DNA from: Nocardiopsis_C rhodophaea
GTDB taxonomy: Bacteria > Actinomycetota > Actinomycetes > Streptosporangiales > Streptosporangiaceae
NCBI RefSeq assembly: GCF_039530945.1
Contig: NZ_BAAAPC010000002.1
Span: 310,001 to 374,000, forward strand
Direction of reading: 5' to 3'
DNA: 64,000 bases
Under the pieces are notes generated by a model. The model saw nothing but the letters and a program-made list of their open reading frames with translations, was not told the DNA's origin and searched no databases. Positions 35,368-43,941 of this stretch are shown one piece after another (the stretch's first letter is position 1; every line of letters begins with the position of its first letter). The translations under genes were made by a program, and so were the position numbers.

Positions 35368-36903
35368 CTACCCGCCGCCCAGCAGCTGTTTCGGCTCCGG
35401 CCCGGCCTCCCACGTGCGCTCGGCCTGGTCGATGAGCGCGCGCCCGGTCGTGACCTCGGATCCGACCAGGGCACCGAGCGTCACGAGGGTGGCGTCGCGG
35501 CCGGTCGCGCCTGCGGGGGCCAGACGCCGCGCGTTCTCGTTCAGGTAGGTCCGCAGCGCCACACCGTCCTGGTGGTCGCCCAGAATCTCCTGCAGCTCGG
35601 TGGCCCATGCGCGGATGCGCCGCGCCGGTGTGCCCAACACGGGCTGAGCCAGGGTGGCCGCGTAGCGGGTGCGTTTGGCGGCCTTGCGAACGTCATGCCA
35701 GGCGGTGACGCGCGACTCGGCGTCGGGGGCGGTGATGGCGCGCTCGTGGGCCGCGTCCATGCGGCGGCAGGCGCGCTTGACGTCGGACCGCAGGATGGCG
35801 GGTGCCTCCCGAAGCGCCTTCTCGGTCAGCGGCGGGTCGCCGCGCAGCCGGTCGAGCTCGTCGAGCAGGGAGAAGTACCGCGTGCGTGACAGCTCGCGGA
35901 CGATGCGCGAGTGCGCGCTGCGCCGCTGGTCGTCGAGCACACTGAGCCAAGCGTCGGTAATCGCCTGGCCAGCGGCCCGCTCCGGCAGCTCGGCGAGCCG
36001 AGTCGCGCACCGCGCGCGCAGCACCTCCAGGTCGCGTGCGGTGCCGAGCACACCGGCCAGCCATCGCAGCTCGTCGGCGATCGGCCGGGTCGCCTCCCGG
36101 TCGATGATCGACGGGAACACCTGGAGCACCGTGCGGATGCGGCGCGTGGCCACCCGCATCTGGTGGATGGCGTCCTCCTCGTCCAGCCGAACCCGAGGGT
36201 CGTAGTCGAGCAGCCGCTCCACCTGGTCCCACAGGTAGCGGAGTACGACATCGCCCGCGCTGCCGCCGTCGGGGCGGGGGATGGGTGGCGGCACGCGATC
36301 ACCCAGCACGAACAGGAGTTTGGACCCGCTTTCCGAGGGTGCCGCCCCGGCGCTCACGAGCCGCTCCCCTATGTGCCGCTGCAACCTCCTGGTCCCGGAG
36401 GAGGCCAGTTCGATCTCGACCTCCCGCCACGAGCAGCAGCGCGTCGCCGACTCGTCCTCAGCACCCACGAGGACTTCTCCGCTGACTGCGTCGTCGGCGA
36501 GCAAGACGAGCGGCTCGTCGGGCTTGTTTAGCAGCGCGTACTCGGTCCTGTCGGTGCTGATCCGAGCGGCTGGAATCAGCGGGGCGCCCCGGGATGCCGA
36601 AGCCACGAGGCGGGCCAGCCGTGCCGGGACCCGCCGACCGTGTTTTCCCAAGGGCGCGTGGAACTCCCTCTTCGCGTCCGGCCCCCAGGGGATCTTGAGG
36701 TGCCAACCTGCGTCCGGCCCTCCCGTGCGGCGGCGCAGCGTGATGCGGCGTGCGGCCAGGCGCATCTCCTCGGTGTCGAAGTAGGTCGCGACCAGTCGGT
36801 GCTTGGCCGAATCGATGCCGCCGGGTGCCAGGTCGGTGAGGTCCGGAAGCTCGAAGTCCGTGCTGACCTCGTACTTCGTCTCGATTTCGATGTGTTCCTG
36901 CAC
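35368..36903 (-). CDS. CYTH-CHAD domain protein
   Basis: Protein of 511 residues from GTG 36903, with GGAGG ten bases upstream. The N-terminal CYTH domain (about 1-200) has the diagnostic ExExK in HIEIETKYEV and further charged strands of a triphosphate tunnel. The C-terminal CHAD domain (about 215-500) is helical and rich in conserved His and Arg: DEEDAIHQMRVATRRIRTVLQ and TAWHDVRKAAKRTRYAA. CYTH acts on triphosphate or polyphosphate chains and CHAD binds polyphosphate, so a polyphosphate-linked role is inferred; ppk at the window start is a possible partner. It lies alone on the minus strand. Confidence 0.9.
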   Translation of the reverse strand: MQEHIEIETKYEVSTDFELPDLTDLAPGGIDSAKHRLVATYFDTEEMRLAARRITLRRRTGGPDAGWHLKIPWGPDAKREFHAPLGKHGRRVPARLARLVASASRGAPLIPAARISTDRTEYALLNKPDEPLVLLADDAVSGEVLVGAEDESATRCCSWREVEIELASSGTRRLQRHIGERLVSAGAAPSESGSKLLFVLGDRVPPPIPRPDGGSAGDVVLRYLWDQVERLLDYDPRVRLDEEDAIHQMRVATRRIRTVLQVFPSIIDREATRPIADELRWLAGVLGTARDLEVLRARCATRLAELPERAAGQAITDAWLSVLDDQRRSAHSRIVRELSRTRYFSLLDELDRLRGDPPLTEKALREAPAILRSDVKRACRRMDAAHERAITAPDAESRVTAWHDVRKAAKRTRYAATLAQPVLGTPARRIRAWATELQEILGDHQDGVALRTYLNENARRLAPAGATGRDATLVTLGALVGSEVTTGRALIDQAERTWEAGPEPKQLLGGG

Positions 36904-37129
36904 CGAGTGTCCACCTCCGGCGCCTGTGTGCCCGAGGGGTGCGGTAGGGCCTACGAAACGCAAGGGACGAGATATGGATCGTCTATAACAGCGAATTACC
37001 CACCCCCTGTGCGTCTCAGTCAGGACGGCGGACATGGTTGGGCGCGTCCGCCCGCCGGTGGGGAGGAGACCGGCACGTCGGGCCGGTCCCCGTGAGCACG
37101 GCGGGCGGATCGCGGCGCCGGAGCGCCCT

Positions 37130-39220
37130 CTACCGCAGGGGTTCCGGTAGCGGATCGGCATGCACGACGTGCAGGGCGCTGACCGCACGGGTGAGGACGA
37201 CATAGAGGCGGTGCAGGCCGCGCGGCTCGGCGGCGACGATGCGGGACGGTTCGGCGGTGACGACGGCGTCGAACTCAAGGCCCTTGGCCAGGGAGGCCGG
37301 GACGCACACCAGCCGATTGGCTTCCAGCGCGTCGTCGGTCTCGCCGAGGACATCGGAGTCGAGCCCGGCCGCGGTCAGCATCCGGTGCAGGTCGGTGATG
37401 TCGGCGTCGGCGGCGATCAGCCCGACCGACCCCTCGCCCTTGAGCGCGGCGCGGCAGGCATCGACGACGGTGGCGCCATAGGACGCTGCCGTGGCAGGTG
37501 ACACGCGCAGCGACCCGGGGGAGCGGCGGACCGCGACGGGGGCACCGAGGCCGGGGGCGATGGCCGGGAGCAGGCGCGCCGCGAAGTCGATGATCTGGGC
37601 GGGGACGCGGTATCCCCGGTCGAGCACGGCCAGCCGCGCGTCCGGCTTGCCGAGATGGTGCAGGAGTGTGGGCCAGTCGCCCGTGGCCGAGGGGCTGGTG
37701 CCCTGGGCGATGTCGCCGAGCACGGTCGCCGACCCGCTGGCGGCGCGGCGGCCGAGCGCGCGGCACTGCATGGGGCTGAGGTCCTGGGCCTCGTCCACAA
37801 CGAGGTGGCCGATGGTCTCGGGTCGCTCGATGAGCGCCGCCGCCTCGTCGATCAGCGCGAGGTCTGCTTCGGACCACTTCGCCGACTTCGGCCCGCGCGG
37901 GCGGCCGGGAAGCATCACGGCGGCCTGCTCCTCGGGCGAGAGGATGCCGTCGGCGGCTCGGGCCAGCCGGTCGGCGTCGGTGAGCAGGCCGAGGACGAGC
38001 TTGACCGGGTCGGCTTTGGGCCACACGGCGGTGACCGCCGCCTTCACCGCAGGGGTGCGCCGAACCTGGTCGTGGGTGCGGTCGTCGCACGCCTCACCGG
38101 CCGCCTCCATCTGCGACAGGATCGTGTGCGCGATGCGGTGCGCCAGAAGGTCCCGGCCGGAGCCGTAGCTGACGCCGCGTTCGCGCAGCTCGTCGAGGAG
38201 CGCGGCCAGCTCGTCGGGGTAGAGGCGCCAGCGGCGCGATCCGCGCTGGACCACCAGGGTCGCGTCGGGCTCGCGCAGGCGCGACCACAGGTCGCGCCGG
38301 ATCACCTCGGCCATGCGGGCGTCGCCCTTGACCCGGGCCGTGTCCGCTTCGTCGGTGCGGCGCACGGGCACCGTCTCCAGCAGCTCGCGCACGGTGGTCT
38401 GCGTGACATCGACCTCGCCCAGCGCGGGCAGAACGTTGCGGATGTAGGAGAGGAAGGAGCGGTTCGGCCCGACGATGGCGACGCCCGACCGGCTCAGCCG
38501 CTTGCGCTCGGTGTAAAGGAGATAGGCGATGCGGTGCAGACCGACGGCGGTCTTGCCGGTGCCGGGCGCGCCCTGGACGCACAGGGTGGTGTCGAGCTCG
38601 GCGCGCACCAGGTCGTCCTGCTCGGGCTGGATGGTGGCGACGATGTCGCGCATGGGGCCGGTACGCGGGCGCTCGATCTCCGCGGTGAGCAGCTCCCCGC
38701 CGAGCTGGGAGAACTCGGGGAAGCCATCGGTCAGCGACTCGTCCTCGAACGCGGTGAGCTGCGCGTTGCCGTCGAACCCGTAGCGTCGCCGGCTTCGGAG
38801 GTTCATCGGGTTCTGCGGGGTGGCGCGGTAGAACGCGACGGAGATCGGCGCCCGCCAGTCGAGCACCATGGCCCGGCCGTGCTCGTCGTGGACGTGTCGG
38901 CGCCCGATGTGCAGCCGATCGACACCGTCCGAGGCTGGTGCCTCCACACCCTCCTGACCGTCCTCGAACACGGTGCCGGGCTCGAAGTCGAGGCGGCCGA
39001 AGAACAGGGGGGTGTCGGGGATGTCCTCCAACGCCTCCGCGCGCAGTGCGCGGGCCTGTTGGAGCACCTGGGTGGAGACCCAGTCACCGAAGACGGTGGG
39101 GGTCTCGGTGGCGAGAACGTCGTCCCGCATCCGGCGCAGCGCGGCACGGGAGGCGGCGAGGTGTTCGCGTTCGGCCTGTATCTCGGGATCGACGGCAGGG
39201 GATGGCTCGGGGACGCTCAT
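37130..39220 (-). CDS. HelD-like RNA polymerase-associated superfamily 1 ATPase
   Basis: Protein of 696 residues with the HelD plan: an N-terminal coiled-coil arm (IQAEREHLAASRAALRRMRDDVLA), a VLDWRAPISVAFYRATPQNP block, Walker A CVQGAPGTGKTAVGLHR near residue 217, Walker B LVVDEAQDLSPMQCRAL, and the C-terminal LAKGLEFDAVVTAEPS and LYVVLTRAVSALHVVH motifs of UvrD-type helicases. HelD frees stalled RNA polymerase from nucleic acid using ATP; the actinobacterial relative HelR also protects from rifamycins. Which role this one has is not shown by sequence. Confidence 0.9.
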   Translation of the reverse strand: MSVPEPSPAVDPEIQAEREHLAASRAALRRMRDDVLATETPTVFGDWVSTQVLQQARALRAEALEDIPDTPLFFGRLDFEPGTVFEDGQEGVEAPASDGVDRLHIGRRHVHDEHGRAMVLDWRAPISVAFYRATPQNPMNLRSRRRYGFDGNAQLTAFEDESLTDGFPEFSQLGGELLTAEIERPRTGPMRDIVATIQPEQDDLVRAELDTTLCVQGAPGTGKTAVGLHRIAYLLYTERKRLSRSGVAIVGPNRSFLSYIRNVLPALGEVDVTQTTVRELLETVPVRRTDEADTARVKGDARMAEVIRRDLWSRLREPDATLVVQRGSRRWRLYPDELAALLDELRERGVSYGSGRDLLAHRIAHTILSQMEAAGEACDDRTHDQVRRTPAVKAAVTAVWPKADPVKLVLGLLTDADRLARAADGILSPEEQAAVMLPGRPRGPKSAKWSEADLALIDEAAALIERPETIGHLVVDEAQDLSPMQCRALGRRAASGSATVLGDIAQGTSPSATGDWPTLLHHLGKPDARLAVLDRGYRVPAQIIDFAARLLPAIAPGLGAPVAVRRSPGSLRVSPATAASYGATVVDACRAALKGEGSVGLIAADADITDLHRMLTAAGLDSDVLGETDDALEANRLVCVPASLAKGLEFDAVVTAEPSRIVAAEPRGLHRLYVVLTRAVSALHVVHADPLPEPLR

Positions 39221-39856
39221 GGAGGGCAGACCTCGGGGCTCGAAGCGGACGGGACATACGGCGGCAATTGGGGTGCGTGGGTCCCGCCCCGGGGCCGATG
39301 CCAGCCGGTTCGTTCCGATCCTCAGCGCATAGCAGTGGACGCCGCCGACACAGAAGAACCGGATTCTAGTTCACGGCCCCGGCCAACGCCACACGATTTT
39401 CTCGTGCGCGGTAGGGGGCTCGGCGCCGGTTGGGTAGAACGAGCCGTTCCTAGAAAACCCTGTGCTCGCCTTACCAATGCCATGCCGTTGTGGCACGGCC
39501 ACGACGAAGATCACCATTGCGGACGATGACGCGGTGGGCGATGAGCGGCCGGGTCCTGGATGTCCTTGCGAAGGATCGCTTCCATGGTGAGCTGGCGGCC
39601 GCCCGTGCCGCGTATGTAGCACGCCAGCGTGGATGGTCGGTGATCGCAACGGAAACCCGTACGCCCATGTTCACTATGGCCGACGCTGCCATTGAGATTC
39701 CGCCTTGAGGCCGCCGCCTGCTCGGGCGCGCGACGAGCTGATTCCCGCTACCCCCGCCTCACGTACTACAGTGCGTCGTAGTCGTGTTGGCAAGTGCCGA
39801 CCCGACCTGTGGGAACGGGACGGGCGCGCGGGGACCGGGAGGAGGCGGATGCAGCT
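39221..39856. other. Mostly gene-free region after HelD
   Basis: About 635 bases between divergent HelD and a small membrane protein gene. It carries the HelD promoter, a possible short PIN-like remnant (39541-39708) and a CTACAGT motif near 39767. Other open frames look like noise. Confidence 0.4.
39541..39708 (+). pseudogene. Possible C-terminal remnant of a small PIN-like (toxin) protein
   Basis: A frame of 55 residues, MSGRVLDVLAKDRFHGELAA then ARAAYVARQRGWSVIATETR and ending in IEIPP. The AAARAAYVARQRGWSVIATE helix-strand unit resembles the last part of short PIN-domain proteins, where a region before it should hold the acidic catalytic residues; those are missing. No partner antitoxin and no good ribosome site are visible. 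It could be a decayed gene or chance. Confidence 0.22.
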
Positions 39857-40222
39857 GTGATCGGTGGGCTGACCGCCACCATTGAGATCGCTTCACTGGC
39901 CATCGCCGTGTGGACCCTGATCTCCACCTTCCGGAACCGGTCGATGGACACCTGGCACCTCATCGGCATGGGCCTGCTGTGGCTGCTCCTCCTCGGCCAG
40001 GCCGTGGTCTCCGTGGTCCTGATGGTGGGTGGCGAGCGCCCCGCCGAGATGGCCACCTTCGTCGCCTACCTGGCCACGGTCGTGCTCATTCCCCCGGCGT
40101 GCGCGCTGTGGGGGCTCATGGAGCGTACGCGCTGGGGACCGGCGGTCATCGCGTTCGCGTGCCTGATCCTGCCGGTCATGATGGTCCGCCTCGAACAGAT
40201 CTGGGACCCCTCTCTTGTCTGA
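39857..40222 (+). CDS. Small membrane protein of unknown function
   Basis: Protein of 121 residues from GTG 39857; GGAGG lies about 13 bases upstream, and a GTG at 39794 would add 21 residues. It has four hydrophobic segments: IEIASLAIAVWTLI, LIGMGLLWLLLLGQAVVSVVLMV, FVAYLATVVLIPPACALWGL and WGPAVIAFACLILPVMMV. The ERTRWGPAVIA loop is reminiscent of conserved actinobacterial membrane proteins found in pairs. It is coupled to the next gene, which it overlaps by 8 bases. Function unknown. Confidence 0.75.
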   Translation: MIGGLTATIEIASLAIAVWTLISTFRNRSMDTWHLIGMGLLWLLLLGQAVVSVVLMVGGERPAEMATFVAYLATVVLIPPACALWGLMERTRWGPAVIAFACLILPVMMVRLEQIWDPSLV

Positions 40223-40637
40223 CATCGCCGTGAGCCGGTCCGGTCCGGGGCGGGTGCTGGTCGCGGTCTACGCCGTCTTCGCGCTGGCCGCCACCGCCCG
40301 CGCCGCCGTGCAGATCCTCACCCGGTTCGAGGAGGCGCCGCTGGCCTACCTCCTCTCCGCGCTGGCCGGGGTCATCTACATCGTCGCCACGGTCGGCATC
40401 GCCCGCAGCGACCGGACGTCGCACCGCATCGCGGTCGCGTCCTGCAGCATCGAGCTGCTGGGGGTGGTGACCGTCGGCGCGTTCAGCGTCCTCGACCCCG
40501 CCGCCTTCCCCGACGACACCGTCTGGTCGAACTTCGGCAGCGGCTACCTCTTCATCCCCCTGGTGCTTCCCGTGCTCGGACTGCTGTGGCTGCGGCACGT
40601 CCGCGGACGCGAACGGTCAAGCGCCTCCACCTCGTAA
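40215..40637 (+). CDS. Small membrane protein, partner of the preceding gene
   Basis: Protein of 140 residues from TTG 40215; GTG 40230 is a possible alternative start. It has four hydrophobic segments: GRVLVAVYAVFALAATARAA, LAYLLSALAGVIYIVATVGIA, AVASCSIELLGVVTVGAFSVL and YLFIPLVLPVLGLLWLRHV. The FEEAPLAYLLSALAGVIYI and HRIAVASCSIELLGVVTVG stretches are common in uncharacterised actinobacterial proteins of this size. With the preceding gene it forms a two-gene unit, possibly a membrane complex. Function unknown. Confidence 0.75.
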   Translation: MSDIAVSRSGPGRVLVAVYAVFALAATARAAVQILTRFEEAPLAYLLSALAGVIYIVATVGIARSDRTSHRIAVASCSIELLGVVTVGAFSVLDPAAFPDDTVWSNFGSGYLFIPLVLPVLGLLWLRHVRGRERSSASTS

Positions 40638-40709
40638 CCCGCCCCCCGATTCACGGCACCGCCGATCCGCTACCGCGACCGCGTCACGGGCGGGTATATC
40701 TTGTGCGCC

Positions 40710-41588
40710 ATGGCACACCAGCAGCACGATCCGGCACACCTGCCCGTCGTCGTCACGGCCTCGTGGCTGGCGCGCAACATCGATGCCGTCCGGGTCGCCG
40801 ACGTCCGCTTCTACCTCGACGGCCGCTCCGGCCGCGACGCCTACCTCGGCGGTCATCTGCCCGGCGCGGTGTTCGCCGATGTGGATACCGATCTCGCCGC
40901 ACCGCCCACCACCGGCGGCGGACGCCACCCGCTGCCCACGCCCGGGGACTTCGCCGCTGCCCTGGGCCGCCTCGGGATCGGTGATGACACCCCCGTGGTG
41001 GCCTATGACGACGCCGGGGGATCGATGGCCGCACGCCTGGTCTGGATGCTGCGTGTCCTCGGCGGCTCCGCCGCGCTCCTCGACGGCGGCATCCAGGCGT
41101 GGACCGGTGCCCTGGAGACCGGCGCCGTCACCCCCGAGCCCCGACCGCGGACGCCGCGCCCCTGGCCCGCCGACCGCGTCGTCGACACCGCGACCGTGCG
41201 GTCCGCGACCGCCGACCCGTCCCAGCTGCTCCTCGACGCCCGCGTGCACGGCCGCTACACCGGAGCCGAACCGGCCCCCGTCGACGCGCGCGCCGGCCAC
41301 ATTCCCGGAGCGCGCAGCGCCGCCTGGCCGGACAACCTCGCCGAGGACGGACACTTCGCCGCGCCCGAACGTCTCCGCGAGCGGTTCGCCGCTCTCGGAG
41401 CCGACACCGCCACCACCGTCACCGCCTACTGCGGATCCGGTGTGACCGCCTGCCACGACCTGCTGGCCCTGGAGCACGCCGGGTTCACCGGCGCGCGCCT
41501 GTACCCGGGCGCGTGGAGTGCCTGGGCCGCCGACGGCGAGCTTCCGGTCGAGACCGGGGACGGTGCACCGGGAACCAGCGCCGGTTGA
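40710..41588 (+). CDS. Thiosulfate/3-mercaptopyruvate sulfurtransferase
   Basis: Protein of 292 residues with two rhodanese domains. The N-terminal inactive domain has RVADVRFYLDGRSGRDAYLGGHLPGAVF; the C-terminal domain has the active Cys in VTAYCGSGVTACHDLLALE near residue 240 and LYPGAWSAWAADGELPVE after it. The CGSGVTA loop is that of mercaptopyruvate sulfurtransferases rather than the CRxGx[RT] loop of thiosulfate enzymes. ATG 40710 is preferred over a start three codons earlier. A TATATCT hexamer at about 40695 may be its -10 element. Confidence 0.92.
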   Translation: MAHQQHDPAHLPVVVTASWLARNIDAVRVADVRFYLDGRSGRDAYLGGHLPGAVFADVDTDLAAPPTTGGGRHPLPTPGDFAAALGRLGIGDDTPVVAYDDAGGSMAARLVWMLRVLGGSAALLDGGIQAWTGALETGAVTPEPRPRTPRPWPADRVVDTATVRSATADPSQLLLDARVHGRYTGAEPAPVDARAGHIPGARSAAWPDNLAEDGHFAAPERLRERFAALGADTATTVTAYCGSGVTACHDLLALEHAGFTGARLYPGAWSAWAADGELPVETGDGAPGTSAG

Positions 41589-41780
41589 ACGTGATCTGAC
41601 CCGGGGCCGGGATCTGCCCCGGACCGGGCAGCGCGACGCATGGCGTCCCCGCGCGGTTCCCCCGCTTCCTGTCCGGGGTCGGCCAGGTCAGGGGTGTGCG
41701 GGCAGCCGGATTGTGATCTCTGGTCTGTACGCTCTACTCGCCGACGGGCCGGACGAATGTAGGGAAGTGGGGCGTCAACG

Positions 41781-42389
41781 GTGATATTTCTGCTACTTCT
41801 GATCATCGCGGGGCTGATCGCCCTGGTGATCTACCTGTGGCGACCGCGGCGCCCTTCGTCTCCTGGCACGAGCTCCCCAACCTCCTCTCACCAGGCGGCC
41901 GCGCCCCGCGACCCGTTCGCCGACGTCACCGACACCCAGGGCGACCCGCGCACCCTCAAGGCGGGCGACATGGTGGACTTCGGCGGCGACCGCACCTGGA
42001 TCCGCGGCTCGCTGCGGCTGTCCGAAGGCGGCTTCACCTGGAGCGAGCACTTCTTGGAAGTCCAGGAGGGCAAGCGCTGGCTGACGGTGCAGGAGGACCC
42101 CGACCTCGAACTTGCCCTGTGGACCGGGCGTCCCGAACTCGACCTCATCCCCAACGCGAAGACGATCGAGGTCGACGGCATCAGCTACCGGCTGTCCGAG
42201 CGCGGTTCGGCGTCCTACCGCTCCGAGGGCACCACCGGACTGTCGTCGCACGGCGCCATGGACTACGCCGACTATGAGGGTCCCAACGGTCATCTCCTCG
42301 CCTTTGAGCGTTTTGACCACGGGCACTGGGAGGTCAGCACCGGTGTCACGGTGACACCCGGGAGTTTCACCATCTACCCGGGCGGGTGA
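41781..42389 (+). CDS. DUF4178 membrane-anchored protein
   Basis: Protein of 202 residues. One N-terminal membrane segment (MIFLLLLIIAGLIALVIYLW), a Pro/Ser/Thr linker, then a DUF4178 domain from about residue 55: DTQGDPRTLKAGDMVDFGGDRTWIRGSLRLSEGGFTWSEHFLEVQ, ISYRLSERGSASYRSEG and GHLLAFERFDHGHWEVSTG. These domains occur in clusters with DUF350 and polyamine-type synthases; their function is not known. The stop overlaps the next start (GTGA), so this is the head of a coupled set. Confidence 0.85.
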   Translation: MIFLLLLIIAGLIALVIYLWRPRRPSSPGTSSPTSSHQAAAPRDPFADVTDTQGDPRTLKAGDMVDFGGDRTWIRGSLRLSEGGFTWSEHFLEVQEGKRWLTVQEDPDLELALWTGRPELDLIPNAKTIEVDGISYRLSERGSASYRSEGTTGLSSHGAMDYADYEGPNGHLLAFERFDHGHWEVSTGVTVTPGSFTIYPGG

Positions 42390-42976
42390 GGGCGGCCGTG
42401 CACACACTCGTGAGCGCGCCGTTCGTCGACACCCGGGCCGCCGATCTCGCCTGGTCGCTGGAGCACCCGCTGGTCGAGGCACTGGCGGTCCGCACTGTTC
42501 CCACCCCGTATGGATACGTCGAGCTCCGGGTGCTCGGCGCCTCGCACCAGGTGCGGGTCACCGCGTCGGGGGGCGACGCGGGAGCGGTCGATGAGGATGG
42601 CAGCGGTGAGCTGCTGGAGACCGTGGCGTGCCTACCCGACCATGCGGGCGCGCTGCCGGAGCGCACCACCGCCGCCGGGCCGGGTGCGGCGCACTACACC
42701 TTCGACTCCGTGGTCGAGTCCTTCGCGGGCGCGGAACGAGAGTTCGCGGCCCGGGTCACGCGGCTGCGCGACGCGGCCGCGTCGCGTCAGGACGCGCTGA
42801 TCGGTACGTTCCCCGGCAGCCCCCTCGCTGTCACCGCGCTGGCCCTGCTCGCCCCCGGCGGTCCCGGTGAGGCGGCCCTGACCTGGCGTACCTGGCACGC
42901 CTACCCCCAAAGCGCCGAGCTGGTGACGACCACGACGTCGGTGGTCTTCGCCTCGGCCGACTTCCCCCGGACCTAG
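42386..42976 (+). CDS. DUF2617 family protein
   Basis: Soluble protein of 196 residues from GTG 42386. Family pattern: VSAPFVDTRAADLAWSLEHPLVEALAVRTV, VELRVLGASHQVRV, then YTFDSVVESFAGAEREFAARVTRL and DALIGTFPGSPLAVTALALL ending in WRTWHAYPQSAELVTTTTSV. No catalytic motif is known for DUF2617. It is translationally coupled to the DUF4178 gene and nine bases before the small lipoprotein-like gene, and in other actinobacteria it sits in the same setting. Confidence 0.85.
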   Translation: MRAAVHTLVSAPFVDTRAADLAWSLEHPLVEALAVRTVPTPYGYVELRVLGASHQVRVTASGGDAGAVDEDGSGELLETVACLPDHAGALPERTTAAGPGAAHYTFDSVVESFAGAEREFAARVTRLRDAAASRQDALIGTFPGSPLAVTALALLAPGGPGEAALTWRTWHAYPQSAELVTTTTSVVFASADFPRT

Positions 42977-42985
42977 GACGAAGCG

Positions 42986-43240
42986 ATGGATGAGCACCTG
43001 GACGAAGATCAGCGCAAGATCATCACGATCGTGGTGGTCATCGCCATCATTGTGCTGTTCGTACTGGTGGTGGCCAGCTGTGACGACGATGACGACTACG
43101 ACGGCTACTACGGCGACAGCGGAAGCAGCAGCAGTAGCGGTGGCGGCGGATTCTGGTTCTTCGGCGGCAGCAGCGGCGGCGGCAGCAAGTACGGCTCCGG
43201 CAGCGACTACCGGGGCGGTGGCCCCGGCTGGGGCAAGTAG
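42986..43240 (+). CDS. Small Asp/Gly/Ser-rich lipoprotein-like protein
   Basis: Protein of 84 residues. A hydrophobic segment (IITIVVVIAIIVLFVLVVAS) ends in a lipobox-like VVASC at residue 32, followed at once by five Asp residues, Tyr/Gly repeats, a run of Ser, and Gly-rich FWFFGG and GSSGGGSKYG parts; it ends RGGGPGWGK. If the lipobox works, the mature part is a 53-residue low-complexity surface peptide. From memory, DUF4247 proteins in equivalent clusters also end in a GGGPG-K tail, which needs checking. Real gene status rests on codon bias, spacing in the operon and the clear membrane segment. Confidence 0.75.
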   Translation: MDEHLDEDQRKIITIVVVIAIIVLFVLVVASCDDDDDYDGYYGDSGSSSSSGGGGFWFFGGSSGGGSKYGSGSDYRGGGPGWGK

Positions 43241-43357
43241 TCTCCCCTGCGGCCGTGCACCGGCTGCACGCACCACACAGGTCACCCGTGGCGTGGTCCC
43301 GGTTTCCCACGACGTAACCCTGCACGCAACCCCCAACAGGAAGAAGACAAAGTAACG

Positions 43358-43777
43358 ATGGACATCCTGTACAACGCGGGCGCGGCCCTCGCCTACGGTG
43401 TCGTCGGCATGCTGGTCATGGTCGTCGGCTACCTCATCGTGGATGTGCTGACGCCGGGTCGGCTGCACAAGCTGATCTGGGAGGACGGCAACCGCAACGC
43501 CACGCTGATGGTGTCGGCCAACACGCTGGGCGTGGCGATCGTCGTGGTCTCGGCGATCTTCGCCAGCGAGTTCGGACTCGCCTCCGGCCTCATCACCACC
43601 GCCGTCTACGGCGGTGTCGGCCTCATCCTCATGGCCGCCGCGTTCCTCATCATCGACCTGCTCACGCCCGCCAAGATCGGCGACATCCTGAACCAGTCCG
43701 AGCTGCACCCGGCGACCTGGGTGAACGCGTCCGCTCACATTGCTGTCGCCCTCGTCGTCGCCGCGGCTATCTCCTGA
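43358..43777 (+). CDS. DUF350 membrane protein
   Basis: Protein of 139 residues with four membrane segments in two similar halves: LAYGVVGMLVMVVGYLIVDVLTPGRL and LITTAVYGGVGLILMAAAFLIIDLLTPAKI. The paired (V/I)-D-x-LTP motifs are diagnostic of DUF350 (YjfL-like). The segment NASAHIAVALVVAAAIS closes the protein. GGAAGAAG lies upstream of the ATG. DUF350 is associated with PspA- and polyamine-type genes in many bacteria; molecular role unknown. A hairpin terminator follows before the spermidine-synthase-like gene. Confidence 0.88.
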   Translation: MDILYNAGAALAYGVVGMLVMVVGYLIVDVLTPGRLHKLIWEDGNRNATLMVSANTLGVAIVVVSAIFASEFGLASGLITTAVYGGVGLILMAAAFLIIDLLTPAKIGDILNQSELHPATWVNASAHIAVALVVAAAIS

Positions 43778-43879
43778 CGCGTCGCCCGGCCGCGCCCGTC
43801 GGCAGTCCGCTGACAGTCGGCATTCCGTCCGCGGTGTGCCCGCCCCCTTTTTCCACGCGACAGCCGTGCGCGCCTGACG

Positions 43880-43902
43880 CCCCGGACCCGCAGGGTCCGG
43901 GG
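43880..43902 (+). terminator. Hairpin between DUF350 and the spermidine-synthase-like gene
   Basis: CCCCGGACCC (43880-43889) pairs perfectly with GGGTCCGGGG (43893-43902) with a GCA loop. It probably ends or attenuates the upstream operon. Its position also argues against a GTG start at 43905, which would be right against the stem. Confidence 0.65.
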
Positions 43903-43941
43903 CTGTGCGCGCCCTTCCCCAGAAAGAGGAATCCAGCGTCG

